The translations under genes and the position numbers were made by a program. A stretch of 64,000 nt of DNA from Siphonodentalium dalli. Lineage: Eukaryota; Mollusca; Scaphopoda; Gadilida; Siphonodentaliidae. Where the stretch lies: the NCBI GenBank assembly GCA_032622095.1, contig CP136068.1, positions 54,146,025-54,210,024 of the forward strand, given 5' to 3'. The notes under the pieces were generated by a model. It searched no databases. It saw only the letters and a program-made list of their open reading frames with translations, and was not told the DNA's origin. This document shows, piece after piece, positions 20,956-31,630 of this stretch (within the stretch, counting starts at the first letter, position 1; each line of letters starts with the position of its first letter).

Positions 20956-23900
20956 TTAGTTGCGCGGTTTTTGTGTCTCTTCCTCTTTTGCTGGCATAAA
21001 AGCATCAAGGAAGGTGTCTGGTGATTCGGACGACACAATATTTTCCTCTAGGTGGTTCCAGTCGATTGTGGTGCGAACAAAGAAGGAGTTCTCGTATTGT
21101 GCACAGTGTGATCGTGGCACTTGGAAGCACTTCGTGTTTTTGGTTTCGTACTTCGTGAACAGGTTTGTTACTTGGTGGTCACTGAATGTTTTTGATGTTA
21201 TTTTCCTGGATTCTCTCTTTTTTGTGAGGAAGTCGTCGGATGGCATAGCTGGTACCAGGTTCATTACCACCTTATAAAAGTATGACAGCCGCTGGATTTT
21301 CCTCCTCTCGTATAGTGGTGGTAGCTTTAGTTCCTTGAGTATGGTCGTCATTGATCCAGGATGGTAGCTTCGATAGTCGTTTTTAATGAATCTCCCTGCC
21401 TTCCTCTGTATTTTTTCTAGGAGGTCGATTTCTTTTTGTTGGTATGGATCCCAGATGGTTGCGCCGTAGTCCATGATGGACCGTACTAGGGATAAGTACG
21501 CTATCTGTTTTAGTTTTCCTGGCATGAACTTTAGGTTGCGGCGTAGAAAGCCCAGTGTTGAGTTTGCTTTCTTTGATGTGTTGTTAATATGAGTTGTCCA
21601 TTTTAAGTCGTTTGATATTTCTAGTCCGAGGTATCTGTTGTGTGCCACTTGTTTTAGGTTTTGTCCATCTAGTTCATACATCTTGTCATGTTTCTTTTGC
21701 ATACTCATCACGTAGCACTTCTTTGCATTGAAGGACATTCCCCAGTGTTTGGCCCATCCTTCAAGACTCTGCAGATCTTGTTGCAGTTGGTGTTGGTCAT
21801 TGATGCTGTTTATTTGCCGGTAGAGTAGGCAGTCATCGGCAAAAAGTCGGACTGTAGATTTGACACTGTCTGGAAGGTCGTTTATGTGACATAGGAATAA
21901 CAGAGGACCTAGAACTGTTCCCTGTGGTACACCGGAGTCCACGTCAACTTCTTCTGATGTTTGTCCCTCCAGTACTACTCTCATTTTCCTTTCTGTTAGG
22001 AAGCTCTCTAGCCATGTGTGGAGTTGGCCACGGATCCCATACTGGTGTAGTTTGTAAAGGAGCTTCTTGTGGGGTACAGTGTCGAATGCTTTGGAGAAGT
22101 CTAGGATGATCATGTCGACTTGTTTTTTCTTATTATATGATTTTGTCAGGTCATCTATTGTTGTAAGAAGCTGTGATTCACATGAGTAGCCTGATCTGAA
22201 GCCATGGTTGAGTTTTGTGAGGACATTGTTCTTCTCGAGGTGTTTCAGCATGTGTTTGCAGATACAATGTTCCAGCAGCTTACAAGCAACAGAGGTGAGT
22301 GAAACTGGCCGGTAGTTTCCTGCAGTGTGTTTGTCGCCTTTCTTGAAGATGCTTGAGATGTTTGCTTTCTTCCAGTCATCTGGTAGCTGTCCGGTGTCTA
22401 TTGAGTATTGGAATATGCTTGCCAGGCCTGGACCGAGTTCTTCTGCACACTCCTTAAGTATTCGGTTTGGTATGTCGTCTGGGCCAGCTGCTTTGGATGG
22501 ATTTAGCTCTTTGAGTAGTTTGGTGACCCCCTCTCTGGTGATAGTCAGTGGTTGTATGTCTGATGGTATGTGTATCCTGGTTTTGGTTGATGGTCCTGAT
22601 TTATCCTTTGTGAAAACTGACTTGAATTGGTTTAGGAGGATTTCTGCTTTTCCTTTACTGTCGTCTGTCAAAGTTCCATTTGCTAATAGTGGTGCCACCC
22701 CGATGGAGTCCTGCTTTTTCGCCTTGATGTATTTCCAGAACGGCTTGCTGTTCTTTTTTCCAAGCTGTTCGGCGATGGTGGTGTTTGTGTAGTCCCACTC
22801 TGCTTTCCTCATAGCGTGTTTGCATTCTCTTTGGCACTGTTTATATTTTGTCCAGCAGTTGGTTTTTCTGGCTTTTTTATATAAACGAGCTTTTTTCCTC
22901 AACAATCTTTTTTCTTTCCCGGTTAGCCATGGCGGTTTGTTTCTTGGCTGTATGTATTTGGGAGGGATGTGTTTGTCCATTGATGTTTTCAGTTCGTTCT
23001 TGAATGTTGTCCATATTTCATCAATGTTTCCTTTCTGTGCTTTCATATGTGCTACCTTTGCTGATATTAATGATGCATCTAGTTTCATGTCTCCCCACGA
23101 TGCTTTGCTGTATATATAGCACTTTCTGGATGGTATCTTGTTGTAGTGTGGTCTCGTGTCAATGTCAGTGACTACCATGTCGTGGTCTGATATACCAGGA
23201 ATACTGTGCGATGACTTCACCAGTGATGGGTTGGAGACGAATACGAGGTCTAAGGTATTCTTTTCTCTTGTTGGTTCCCGGTGTATTTGGGTTAGTTCGT
23301 TGGTCGATGTAATGGTCATGACTTTGTGTTGGATGTCATGGTCTTGGCAACCTTGTTGGATGTGAGAGTTGCCCCAGTCGATATCTGGGCAGTTGAAGTC
23401 TCCCGCTAAGATCATGTCCTTGTGGTATTTGTCAGTGATGGTTTTCAGTGACTCATTCAGTTGGTCAGCGTCCTTCTCATTTCTGTGGGCCATATAAAAG
23501 GCTCCTACAAGGAGGTCCTTGTGGCCTTGTAGCTTTATTTTGGCCCAGATTATTTCGCAGTCGGTTACTAGAGATGTCTGCTCCGATGAGGTGATGTCGT
23601 TTCTCACCATGAGGAAGACGCCTCCTCCCGTTGTTTGTCTGTCATTTCGGTACACCTCGTAGTTTGTTGGAAATACTTCACTGGTCAGGATGGCATTGTC
23701 GGCTGGTGTTTCGCCGGGTTTTATCCCATGCAGCCAGGACTCTGTACCACAGACTATGTCAGGTTTGATGTATTCCAGTGCTGCTTTGAATTCCTGTTTT
23801 TTGTCATTGATGCTGCGACAATTTACAGTCAAAAGCCGTAGATTTTTCTTTTCTGGTAGGGAAAAGACATTGCTGTTGGTGTCTGTCTCCTTTTGACTGT

Positions 23901-24600
23901 GCTGGGTGATGTTGTTTCGCACAGCATAGGGGCTGCTGGTTCTTAGTGGGCTGAAGTTCCCTATACTGGATGTGACTGAGTCTGTGAGTATAGTTGATGT
24001 CAGTGGTTGGTAGTAGTTTGATGTTTCTAGTTCATACATATGAAATGTGAAGGATGATACATTTGAGTGGTCACATTTGTAACAGCGCCACGAAACATTT
24101 GATCCACTCAGTCGTTCGTATTCCCGAGTTGAGACTCCAAGGCAGGACTTGTGATGCCAAATTTGGCAGTCGTCACAGCTCACACCTGGTGTATCCCATG
24201 TCACTGGATGTTCACAGAATGCACATGGATAAATGTCTTGCAGCTTTGTTCTCGGACCAGGGTTGCATTCTATGTCACCAGCTAGTAGTAGGATTAGTAG
24301 AAATGATGTTGTGTTGGCCATGTTTTTATCTGCACCGCTGTTGTATGCAATGGTCAACCTGTTTGCTACATTTCGGGGTCCTTTTATCATGCAAGCCAGA
24401 ATTTGTTGAGTTTCCCAGCTCTTTGGTTGCGTGGACTCATTTATTGCTGGTAATAGGAAGATCAGTGATAAGAATATTGGGGACATGATGGGGGTAAGTG
24501 AGTATATAGTGTCTAAATGTTTCTCACCAGTTGAGCCTGGATAACCCTCGCTCGGTAGGTGGGAAACAGGAGATAGCACTAAATCACTTACCTTTACCAA
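20956..24600 (-). CDS. LINE ORF2: 2A-like peptide, PHD finger, APE endonuclease, reverse transcriptase
   Basis: This polyprotein nicks target DNA and reverse-transcribes the element RNA. The open frame is 1214 codons. The listed first codon is TTG, and the first in-frame ATG is at 24486 (residue 39). Numbering from 24600: a hydrophobic segment at 39-50; a second at 96-107 running into GDIECNPGP (108-116), the D-x-E-x-NPGP 2A-like ribosome-skipping motif; a C4HC3 PHD finger (C126, C129, C142, C145, H150, C153, C173, C176); an AP-endonuclease domain at about 255-480 (N260, E287, GDFN 400-403, SDHD 471-474); and an RT domain at about 740-1000 (D834 in ILDFSKAFD, FADD 920-923). No RNase H is present. 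The start overlaps the end of ORF1, suggesting reinitiation or coupled translation. The layout fits CR1-like LINEs of marine invertebrates; the clade assignment is inference. Confidence 0.9.
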   Translation of the reverse strand: MVKVSDLVLSPVSHLPSEGYPGSTGEKHLDTIYSLTPIMSPIFLSLIFLLPAINESTQPKSWETQQILACMIKGPRNVANRLTIAYNSGADKNMANTTSFLLILLLAGDIECNPGPRTKLQDIYPCAFCEHPVTWDTPGVSCDDCQIWHHKSCLGVSTREYERLSGSNVSWRCYKCDHSNVSSFTFHMYELETSNYYQPLTSTILTDSVTSSIGNFSPLRTSSPYAVRNNITQHSQKETDTNSNVFSLPEKKNLRLLTVNCRSINDKKQEFKAALEYIKPDIVCGTESWLHGIKPGETPADNAILTSEVFPTNYEVYRNDRQTTGGGVFLMVRNDITSSEQTSLVTDCEIIWAKIKLQGHKDLLVGAFYMAHRNEKDADQLNESLKTITDKYHKDMILAGDFNCPDIDWGNSHIQQGCQDHDIQHKVMTITSTNELTQIHREPTREKNTLDLVFVSNPSLVKSSHSIPGISDHDMVVTDIDTRPHYNKIPSRKCYIYSKASWGDMKLDASLISAKVAHMKAQKGNIDEIWTTFKNELKTSMDKHIPPKYIQPRNKPPWLTGKEKRLLRKKARLYKKARKTNCWTKYKQCQRECKHAMRKAEWDYTNTTIAEQLGKKNSKPFWKYIKAKKQDSIGVAPLLANGTLTDDSKGKAEILLNQFKSVFTKDKSGPSTKTRIHIPSDIQPLTITREGVTKLLKELNPSKAAGPDDIPNRILKECAEELGPGLASIFQYSIDTGQLPDDWKKANISSIFKKGDKHTAGNYRPVSLTSVACKLLEHCICKHMLKHLEKNNVLTKLNHGFRSGYSCESQLLTTIDDLTKSYNKKKQVDMIILDFSKAFDTVPHKKLLYKLHQYGIRGQLHTWLESFLTERKMRVVLEGQTSEEVDVDSGVPQGTVLGPLLFLCHINDLPDSVKSTVRLFADDCLLYRQINSINDQHQLQQDLQSLEGWAKHWGMSFNAKKCYVMSMQKKHDKMYELDGQNLKQVAHNRYLGLEISNDLKWTTHINNTSKKANSTLGFLRRNLKFMPGKLKQIAYLSLVRSIMDYGATIWDPYQQKEIDLLEKIQRKAGRFIKNDYRSYHPGSMTTILKELKLPPLYERRKIQRLSYFYKVVMNLVPAMPSDDFLTKKRESRKITSKTFSDHQVTNLFTKYETKNTKCFQVPRSHCAQYENSFFVRTTIDWNHLEENIVSSESPDTFLDAFMPAKEEETQKPRN
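24253..24279 (-). other. 2A-like ribosome-skipping motif in LINE ORF2
   Basis: The codons read GDIECNPGP directly after a leucine-rich hydrophobic stretch (FLLILLLA). The consensus D(V/I)ExNPG|P is complete, so translation could release an N-terminal peptide at Gly115/Pro116. Such N-terminal 2A-like motifs are known in APE-type LINEs of marine invertebrates, where the released or unreleased leader can act as a signal sequence. Confidence 0.85.
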
Positions 24601-25367
24601 CAGTCTGCCTCAATTCTTTCTGATACTTTCCTGAGCCAATATTTCCCCAAGATGATGTCTGGGTGAATACCGTCCTTGTAGAGGGTGAAGTTAAAGGTCT
24701 TCTTCAGTTGGAGTTTCCCTCCTCTCCGCACCTTTTTTCTTTCACTGAGGTTTGGGGTGAAAGATGGTGAGTGCACTCCGAGTAGTTTGTTTATTTGTCT
24801 GATGTGTCCATTCAGTCTATAAACTTGTTTCTCTAGGATGGCATCTTGTTCACGGAATACGGATGGATTATGATGTTTCTGGTAGCGGTTGTATGATTCG
24901 ATTGAATACACTGGTGTTTCAAGTAAGGTAACTTTGCAGCCTTGGTTGGTGATTATTTTTACTGCTTTCTTATACTCACTAACAGCCTTTTCTACGGCGT
25001 CATCATTTTCAGATCGTAGAGAAATAAATTTTCCGTTCCGTTGGGTGAGGTCACATGTTCCATGCCAGAGGTAGAACCACACAGGTTTATTCACAGAGGT
25101 GAGGTTTCCTATGTGATTTTTTAACCAGATTGTACCCTCCTCTGAACTTCTTCCTCCTTTGTTATACCATTCCAGGTTGTTGATGTCAAACCTGTGGAGT
25201 GATCTTGATTTTAGATGCTTTCCTTTGCTGTCAGCTACAATGATGGGTTTTATGTTGTATTTGCTTCTAGGGAAGATCCTTCTAGACGCGATGTATTTGC
25301 GTATCTTGAACTCCGATGGTGGACAGCTGTTGTTTGTCGTTACGAACGCTGTTTGTTGTTGATGCAT
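24594..25367 (-). CDS. LINE ORF1: SGNH/GDSL esterase-like protein
   Basis: The 257-codon ORF lies immediately upstream of ORF2 in the same element and overlaps its frame by about 7 nt. Visible motifs are IIVADSKGKHL (residues 42-52; block I, candidate nucleophile S47), WHGTCDLT (101-108) in the position of the GxND block, and YKDGIHPD (230-237), the D-x-x-H block with D232 and H235. This order is that of SGNH hydrolases, which serve as ORF1 in CR1/L2-like LINEs, where they are thought to bind lipid or RNP partners. The family usually has Asn in the third block; here the GTCD reading is variant, so catalysis is uncertain. The N-terminus is basic, consistent with nucleic-acid contact. The ATG at 25367 is the first in the frame. 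Confidence 0.8.
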   Translation of the reverse strand: MHQQQTAFVTTNNSCPPSEFKIRKYIASRRIFPRSKYNIKPIIVADSKGKHLKSRSLHRFDINNLEWYNKGGRSSEEGTIWLKNHIGNLTSVNKPVWFYLWHGTCDLTQRNGKFISLRSENDDAVEKAVSEYKKAVKIITNQGCKVTLLETPVYSIESYNRYQKHHNPSVFREQDAILEKQVYRLNGHIRQINKLLGVHSPSFTPNLSERKKVRRGGKLQLKKTFNFTLYKDGIHPDIILGKYWLRKVSERIEADCW

Positions 25368-25380
25368 CGAAATTAGGTAA

Positions 25381-26017
25381 GGTAATGATCATGTTTACAA
25401 TAGAGATTGATATTTGCCATGAAAAAGCTATTAATGTTCCCTGTTTGTGAACAATATTCAACCTGCTTAAAAGATCACCACCCTCCCACTAATGCTCAAT
25501 GTTTGCATCCATACTAGGGCCCAAAAAAAACCCATCTCTGTTTCTGATAACACAGGGAAAGTTTTCCAAGCAGGCAGGCAGGCAGGGATTTTTTTTGTAC
25601 ACTTTTTTTAACCAGCCATTTGAAAGCGATAAAATAGTGTAGTACACTCCTTTAACATACATGAAGAGTTTTTAATATCACATACTTAGTGTGAGGTATG
25701 TCATTTTCCTTTAAGCAGGTGTACACGTATATCAGTTCACTTGTTCCAAAACAGAGACAACTTCCAATGTATATATTGGCTACTAAAATGAGCTCCAGTG
25801 TGAAGATCCAAGGTTACTATTAAGCTATGACCATGGGTTTTGAGTTATTCCTCTTGCATGGAATATCTTTCTGATGTTTATGGGCTTGAGGTTACACATT
25901 TTATGCCATTCTATTCATTTCTGCCTACGCAATTTTCCAGGTGGTGCTGGTGTAGAAAGGGAGATCGTTTTATGCAATATTAACTACTTGCTATTTCAAT
26001 CAAACCTACATGTGTAT
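25381..26017. other. noncoding DNA between two elements
   Basis: A short (CAGG)n run at about 25573-25586. Nothing else was recognised. Confidence 0.4.
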
Positions 26018-26710
26018 AGTATAGTCGGAGAAAGGTTGGACCTAGAAGAAATTGGTAGAGAAGCGATTTTTATGTCATTGAACGCGGGGACATCTCCAGA
26101 ACAACATATCCAAAATCTGCTAAAATCCGCCTTGAGCAATTTTTTCCACATCACTTTGAAATATGGTACCCTTTGTGTTGATTTTCAAATTAGCAATAAA
26201 TTGTAAAACAGTGGGTACCAAGATGACATTGACAGATAACTATAATTGTTACTTGTATTACCTTCAGTCTATATTACCCGTTATATATTAGTCAATATTG
26301 ACGATAATTTCGGCCCTATTTTATTTGTTTTTATGAAATTATCATTCACTTCCGCAAAAAAGTGTTTCTTTTTCAAAAATATCTCCGAGTAATTTGCATA
26401 TTTTTTTGAAATTGGATAATCGAATGTGTCGCAAATAGTTGTAAAATGTGCACATGCATGTCCTGAATTCAACAGTATGAAATTTGTATAATTCAATTAA
26501 TAATAGAGCACAAATATCTGAAAAATATTAATCCTACCCCCAAAAAATGAAATTTCAGGTAAAAAAAACTGGAAAATATAAAACCACTTAAAATATATCA
26601 CTAACTATTTATTGATTAACTAGGAGGTATGCGTAATACTTTTAAGTCATTATAGTGACAAGTTTATACAAGTTCATATGACAGAGAAACCCCAATATTA
26701 TATGTATATA
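26018..26710 (+). repeat. left terminal inverted repeat of the long-TIR transposon
   Basis: Pairs with 30915-31630 in inverse orientation, with many substitutions and indels. Confidence 0.75.
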
Positions 26711-26921
26711 CAATGTAAATAGTCGGAAAAGGCAAAACATCACATCGACCATTGAAGCTGATATAACTACTCATAGAATAAAATCTGATGTATTTTGCTA
26801 TTAAGAACAGCAGTTCATACACACACATGTGTTACAACGTGACCTTCATAATCCAAGATGGGTGTCATAATAGGGGCCACAATTTAGAGAAAGTAATGTT
26901 TGTCATATTGGTGTTCCACTT

Positions 26922-29900
26922 TCAGCTCTCAGTCTCGCCTTCATCAATGAGAATTTGCTCTGAATTTTTACAGCCATCACCACGACAGTCACCGCAGGCA
27001 ACAACACACTTCAGTCCACTTTTTCTACATGAACATGAGTTATTCCCACAAGGATTCCTACTCGCTAGCTTGCATTTGCAACGGACAAATTTCAGCAATG
27101 AATCGGCTGCAGCTTCTATGTCTGTTATGACTGGAAATAATTGTGTCCCTTGATTTTTCCACCCTCCCATACTGTAGGGTCCATATGTGTGCCCCCAGAG
27201 ATTTCCATATCATAACCTGCATGTGAACTCTTAGACTATGGAAATATGCTGCCCGTTCCGTCGGTGGTAATTTCTGCGGATCCAATAATCCTCTGGCCAA
27301 GGAAATCATCTCCATGAATTTCGCATACCTCAAACCATTCAGTGTGTCATTCTTTTTGCCAGCATATATCATCTTGAACAATTTCACACCAACATCGCCA
27401 ACAAGTTTTTCGTCAGCAGTATGGTTGCTTATGACACTCGCTATTTGTTGTATTTCGGGCGACTCTATTTTCTTCAGCATGCTTGTTTTACCCTGCCCGT
27501 ATGTCGCTGATGTTGTGTCGCATCCAGTCCAGGCATGAATAAAGAGAATGTTTGTCGTTTTGATGTTACCGGCTTTCTGCACAATATCTTGGATTTTCCA
27601 GATAGCTACACTACCCTTGACTGTCTTCCGTGCATTTGAAAGGAAGTAGATATCTGCAATGTCTTCATTCCAATGGTACATGAGCAAGACTAACAAATCA
27701 GTGTCATCGGCCGCCACAATGACCTCTTTTCCGTCTGCTGCGAATTCTAGGGCGCACGATACAATCAATGTGTCTGCATCCCCAGTGCTATTGCGTACAA
27801 TGTGTCCATCAGATTTGAGCAATCCCCCCAGCATCTTGATGAACAGACTTTTGTTGTTCCCATTGGATAAAAATGTCTCCTGATTAGGATGTGCTTCCAT
27901 CGTCTCTGATAATTTTTTGTGCTTCCATCGTCTCTGATAATTTTATATCTGCGCATGTCTTTCCGACTCTTCTCATGTGTTCGTGATCCTTGGTAGATGG
28001 GCCATGTTCATATCCATCGAATACAATTCAGGCACTACCATATTGTGAACTCACATAGTAACTGTACATACTGTTTGACAATCTCGATGTACGTAGACTT
28101 TTTGGCCCACTTGACACGGTGCAACAGAGCACCGCCATCAACAACATACCGTACATCCCATCCTTTGGCCGGTTGACATGTTCAACAGAGTCAGTTAGAG
28201 CTTTTGCTAACTGCGTTTTATTAGGTTTCCGCATTAAGTTATCTTTAAACAAAGACGTTGGAATAGCTGTCAACTCAAATTCGAAATATCTTGCTGTATC
28301 CTCCTGTCGCTGAGCGATAGCAATCAAGCGTGAAAACAGAATTGTCAGGTTTATTTGGGCTGTTTTGTTGTCTATTTTAACTCCTGGTTGGAGATAGTCT
28401 AGAGCTCGGACCTTATCGCTCGTTTTAACGGAAGCTCCTGCAACACAAACATTATCCAGCTTTAGTTGAATTTTCATTCCAACTACTTCTGTTTGGTCAC
28501 AGTTCACCCCATCAGCTTCACCAGCGGTCAAACCAGATGACAAGGAACGCAGTCTTGGTTCTTCTATATCGAAAGGCTCATGATCAGAGAACCACTGCTC
28601 CAGCTTCAGTAAGTCTTCATAGTCATGTTGGCTTCTCGACTTGCCTAGTTCAATGTGCTGTTCGCTGGTTTTGTGTTTAGCACAAGTTAAGTTTGTCATT
28701 GTTTCATGAACTTCGGCACATTTATGCATACTATACACCCATTGTAGGCGAACCGACTCGGTCATACCTCTTCCGCGTGTCAGTCCTCCTCTACTTTTTA
28801 TCAATCTCATTAGGACCTGTTCGATTATCAAATCTGTTGACAATCCCGCCCAAAACCTGCTGCTTCTACGAACAACATGGAATCCTTTTTCTATAAATGA
28901 ATGGTACAGCACTGGATGATTTAATGGTAACTCAATCATCATCTGAAGATATAGACGGCAGCTTTTGGCATAATGGATATGACCTGTCGCAGCGAAAAGA
29001 TTCAGCATGTTTCCAACGGTTACCAGGTGTAGATGCCAGTCACCTGTCCTCTCAGCTCGAATGAAATCTTTTAGTGTTTGCACATATTCAATGTACTGCA
29101 ACCATAATTTTGCTGTTGCTGATTTCTCTGTAAGCAACGCAGTGTTCAAGTTTTACCAATTCATTCGGAACGGGAGCTGCTGGAAATCTTATGGTTCGCT
29201 CTTCTACATCATTATACAATGATCGAAGTGCGTTGGTGTCTGATATTGTCAGTTTGGATATCTGTCCAACATGTGGATCAAGTGTTTCCAAAATGTTGTC
29301 AGTGTCAGACAGAAGACCAGTTGCGTTGTCTACAGCGTTGACAATTTCGCCCGCTGATTCGGTATCCGTTATGTCAGTCAGTTCTCTATCGGATGATTCG
29401 ACGACAGCCGATGTTAACTTGTTACAAAGAGCTGCCTCTGCTAGCATGTGGCCACGAATAGCTCTTGAGATTGCCTTTCCACTCATCATATGTTGTACTG
29501 CATTAGGACCATATATTGTTTCCATTGCCTCTTCCAAACCAGATCCCTTCATCATGAAACCAATGCTTCCAAGAAAGCTCATCATGACGTGGAATCCCCC
29601 GAGTCGGCAAACGACATTCATTGACTTTGATGTAATTATGTCTACTGCCTTTAACCAAAGTGGCTGATCAAATGTCAAGCATGGAGTTGAAATGCTTTGT
29701 TTGATAGCCTGGTTCTGTATGAAAAGCAATGTCGAATAAATACAGGACTTGTCAGACGGATTCAAATCAATGATAGGCAAAAACAACACTTCCGATTTAT
29801 TGGACGGGCCATTTGGAGACTCGGAGAATATATGTTGCATGTAAACCAACCAATTCGGTCTAGGTTTGCTCGGGTTACTGAAAAGCCGCCCTGCATGCCA

Positions 29901-30638
29901 GAGCAAATCTGAATTGATATCTGGTGGCAATGTATATGGGAACTGTAGCTGTAGCAGTGGCTTGTATGTGACCATTGAAAGTCCCTTTTCGGGACAACTC
30001 ATGTATTGGTGAATAGGCACTCCTTTGCCTTTCACAATATCATCAACATTGGATCTTTTTTGTCTTATGACTAACTGTTGTCGTGGCTGTAGTGGGGAAT
30101 CATCGCGTGGAGTACATACAGCAATTATGCCCATTCCATGAAATGTCCCGTGATCATCTGGTGTTGCAACATTATGGTCCACGTTATCTGCAACCCACTG
30201 TGTGAACGCCCCTGGGAAATATGAAGCAAGAACACTGTCGCCATCTTCTGCCTGGATTACTGACTGCTTGTACAACTCAACTTCATCGTAATTAATCAAG
30301 AAGCCTAATCGCGATAGTTCCATTACAAGCCATTTGGACCCAAATATATGGTCCAGCTCGACACCAAGGCCGAATAAAATCGCTGATATCACTGATCGTG
30401 GTCGTGCTGCTTGAATAATAGACTGACCAATACTGATTTGCTTCAATTCTAAAGGAACCAGAACTTTCAACAGAGTTAGCAGATGGGCTGGAATCAAGCG
30501 TTTACCTCGCTCAACATCAGAAATGTCATCCATGCTAGGGTAAGAATGTACACTGTACTCCATCTCACTCAATTGAGCTCTGATAATCTTGGCAGCTAGG
30601 ATACTCAGTACACAATGCTGCAGTGTTTGGTGTGGCAT
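26922..30638 (-). pseudogene. transposon gene with FEN1/XPG-like nuclease signature and Cys-rich tail, multiply broken
   Basis: One ancestral - strand reading frame is spread over several frames: 30638-29088 (516 codons), 29149-28028 (373 codons, stop TGA 28028-28030), 27900-27058 (280 codons) and 27170-26922 (82 codons). Breaks are a frameshift near 29150, a shift near 28160 with return near 28090, the TGA, a 28-bp tandem duplication at 27891-27945, and a shift near 27172. In the third segment STGDADTLIV (residues 38-47), AADDTDLLVLL (63-73) and AWTGCDTTSATYGQGK (123-138) match the acidic metal site and GCD...GxGK helix-hairpin of FEN1/XPG nucleases. The tail has a CKCK...CSCRKSGLKC...CGDCRGDGC cluster. 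The same arrangement recurs in many invertebrate genomes. An Academ-type element with XPG nuclease is the best guess. Confidence 0.65.
27891..27945 (-). repeat. 28-bp tandem duplication breaking the transposon gene
   Basis: GTGCTTCCATCGTCTCTGAT plus AATTTTTT is followed at once by a second copy starting 27919. 28 is not a multiple of three, so the copy shifts the frame. On the - strand the codons for SETMEA appear twice. Confidence 0.85.
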
Positions 30639-30914
30639 TTACCATATCACGCATGCAGATCATAGTTGACGCTCTTTATTAACTCCATGTGTAATAGCCA
30701 TTCATTGTGATTGCATGGGAGAATCAAAACAAAATAGCTTAAATGTGGCCCCTTGCACAGTTGAATTCTCAGGTTTATTATTTCCCAGTCGGATTTATGT
30801 GGATTTTGGAATATTCAGGAGATATCTACCACATACCTGCCCTAAACTCGGTTCTGAAAATATGTTTTCAAGTTCAGCAGCTGAGTTAACAATTTCTCGC
30901 CTTTTATTGGGTCA

Positions 30915-31630
30915 ATGCACATATACGTAGGGGTTTTCTCTGTTATATTCACAAACTGACCACTAATTTTCTATGAACATGTTACCAAAATGATTTTAAA
31001 GTATTACAAATACCTCATAGTTAATCAATAAATAGTTTTAAGTATTTTATTTTTTCCATTTTTTTTAACCTGAAATTTCATGTTTTGGGGGTAGGGTTAA
31101 TATTGTTCAGATATTTGTACTCTATGTTTAATTAAATTATCCCTGTTTCATATTGTCGTATTCAGGACATGATTGTGCACATTTTAATACCATATGCGAC
31201 ACATTCGCTTAACAACTCTTCAAATAATATACAAATTACACGGACATATTTTTGAAAACGCGACACATTTTTGCGAACGTGAATGATATCTTCGTAAAAA
31301 AAATAATAAAATATTGGGGCAAACTGGCCAATTTTGACTTATTTACAAAGTTCAATATATACTGGATGTAATAAATATCAGAGTTACAATAATATATCAA
31401 TGTTATCTTGGTACCCAATGTTCACCAATGAATCGCTCATTAGAAAATCAGCACACATATTTGAAAGGGGACCCCTATTTTAAAGTGATGTAGAAAAAAT
31501 TGCTCAAAGCGGATTTTAGCGGATTTTGGATATATTATTCGGGCGATGTTCCCGCGTCCAATGACATAAAAATCGCTGCTCTACCAATTTCTTCTAGGTT
31601 CACCATTTTTTCGCCTTCTCCGACTATACT
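30915..31630 (-). repeat. right terminal inverted repeat of the long-TIR transposon
   Basis: Inverse of 26018-26710. Confidence 0.75.

Larger units (their letters stand above)
20880..25380 (-). mobile_element. full-length CR1-like LINE with two intact ORFs
   Basis: The element carries ORF1 (SGNH-esterase-like) and ORF2 (2A-like, PHD, APE, RT), both uninterrupted and overlapping by a few bases. At its 3' end (low coordinates) a short 3' UTR ends in a direct repeat of ACAATACAGAT rather than poly(A), as CR1-clade elements end in short tandem words. There is no RNase H and no restriction-like endonuclease. The intact frames suggest recent activity. Boundaries are approximate because no target duplication was identified. 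Confidence 0.7.
26018..31630. mobile_element. long-TIR DNA transposon, probably Academ-related, decayed
   Basis: About 26018-26710 and 30915-31630 are diverged inverted copies. The outer end is AGTATAGTCGGAG (left) against CTCCGACTATACT (right). Internal matches include AGAAGAAATTGGTAGAG / CTACCAATTTCTTCT, AAATCCGCCTTGAGCAATTT / AAATTGCTCAAAGCGGATTT, TATTTATTGATTAACTA / inverse, and CAGAGAAACCCC / GGGGTTTTCTCTG. The terminal repeats are thus about 0.7 kb long. The only gene inside is the broken - strand reading frame of 26922-30638. Target duplications could not be determined from the ends. Confidence 0.75.

Noticed and set aside
22325-22792. 155-codon + strand ORF and others between 20960 and 24488
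   Set aside because: Antisense shadows of the intact LINE ORF2.
24253-24279. 2A motif as evidence of an integrated virus
   Set aside because: It is in frame with PHD, APE and RT domains of a LINE; no viral genes are nearby.
29191-29667. 158-codon + strand ORF
   Set aside because: Antisense shadow of the transposon gene at 26922-30638.
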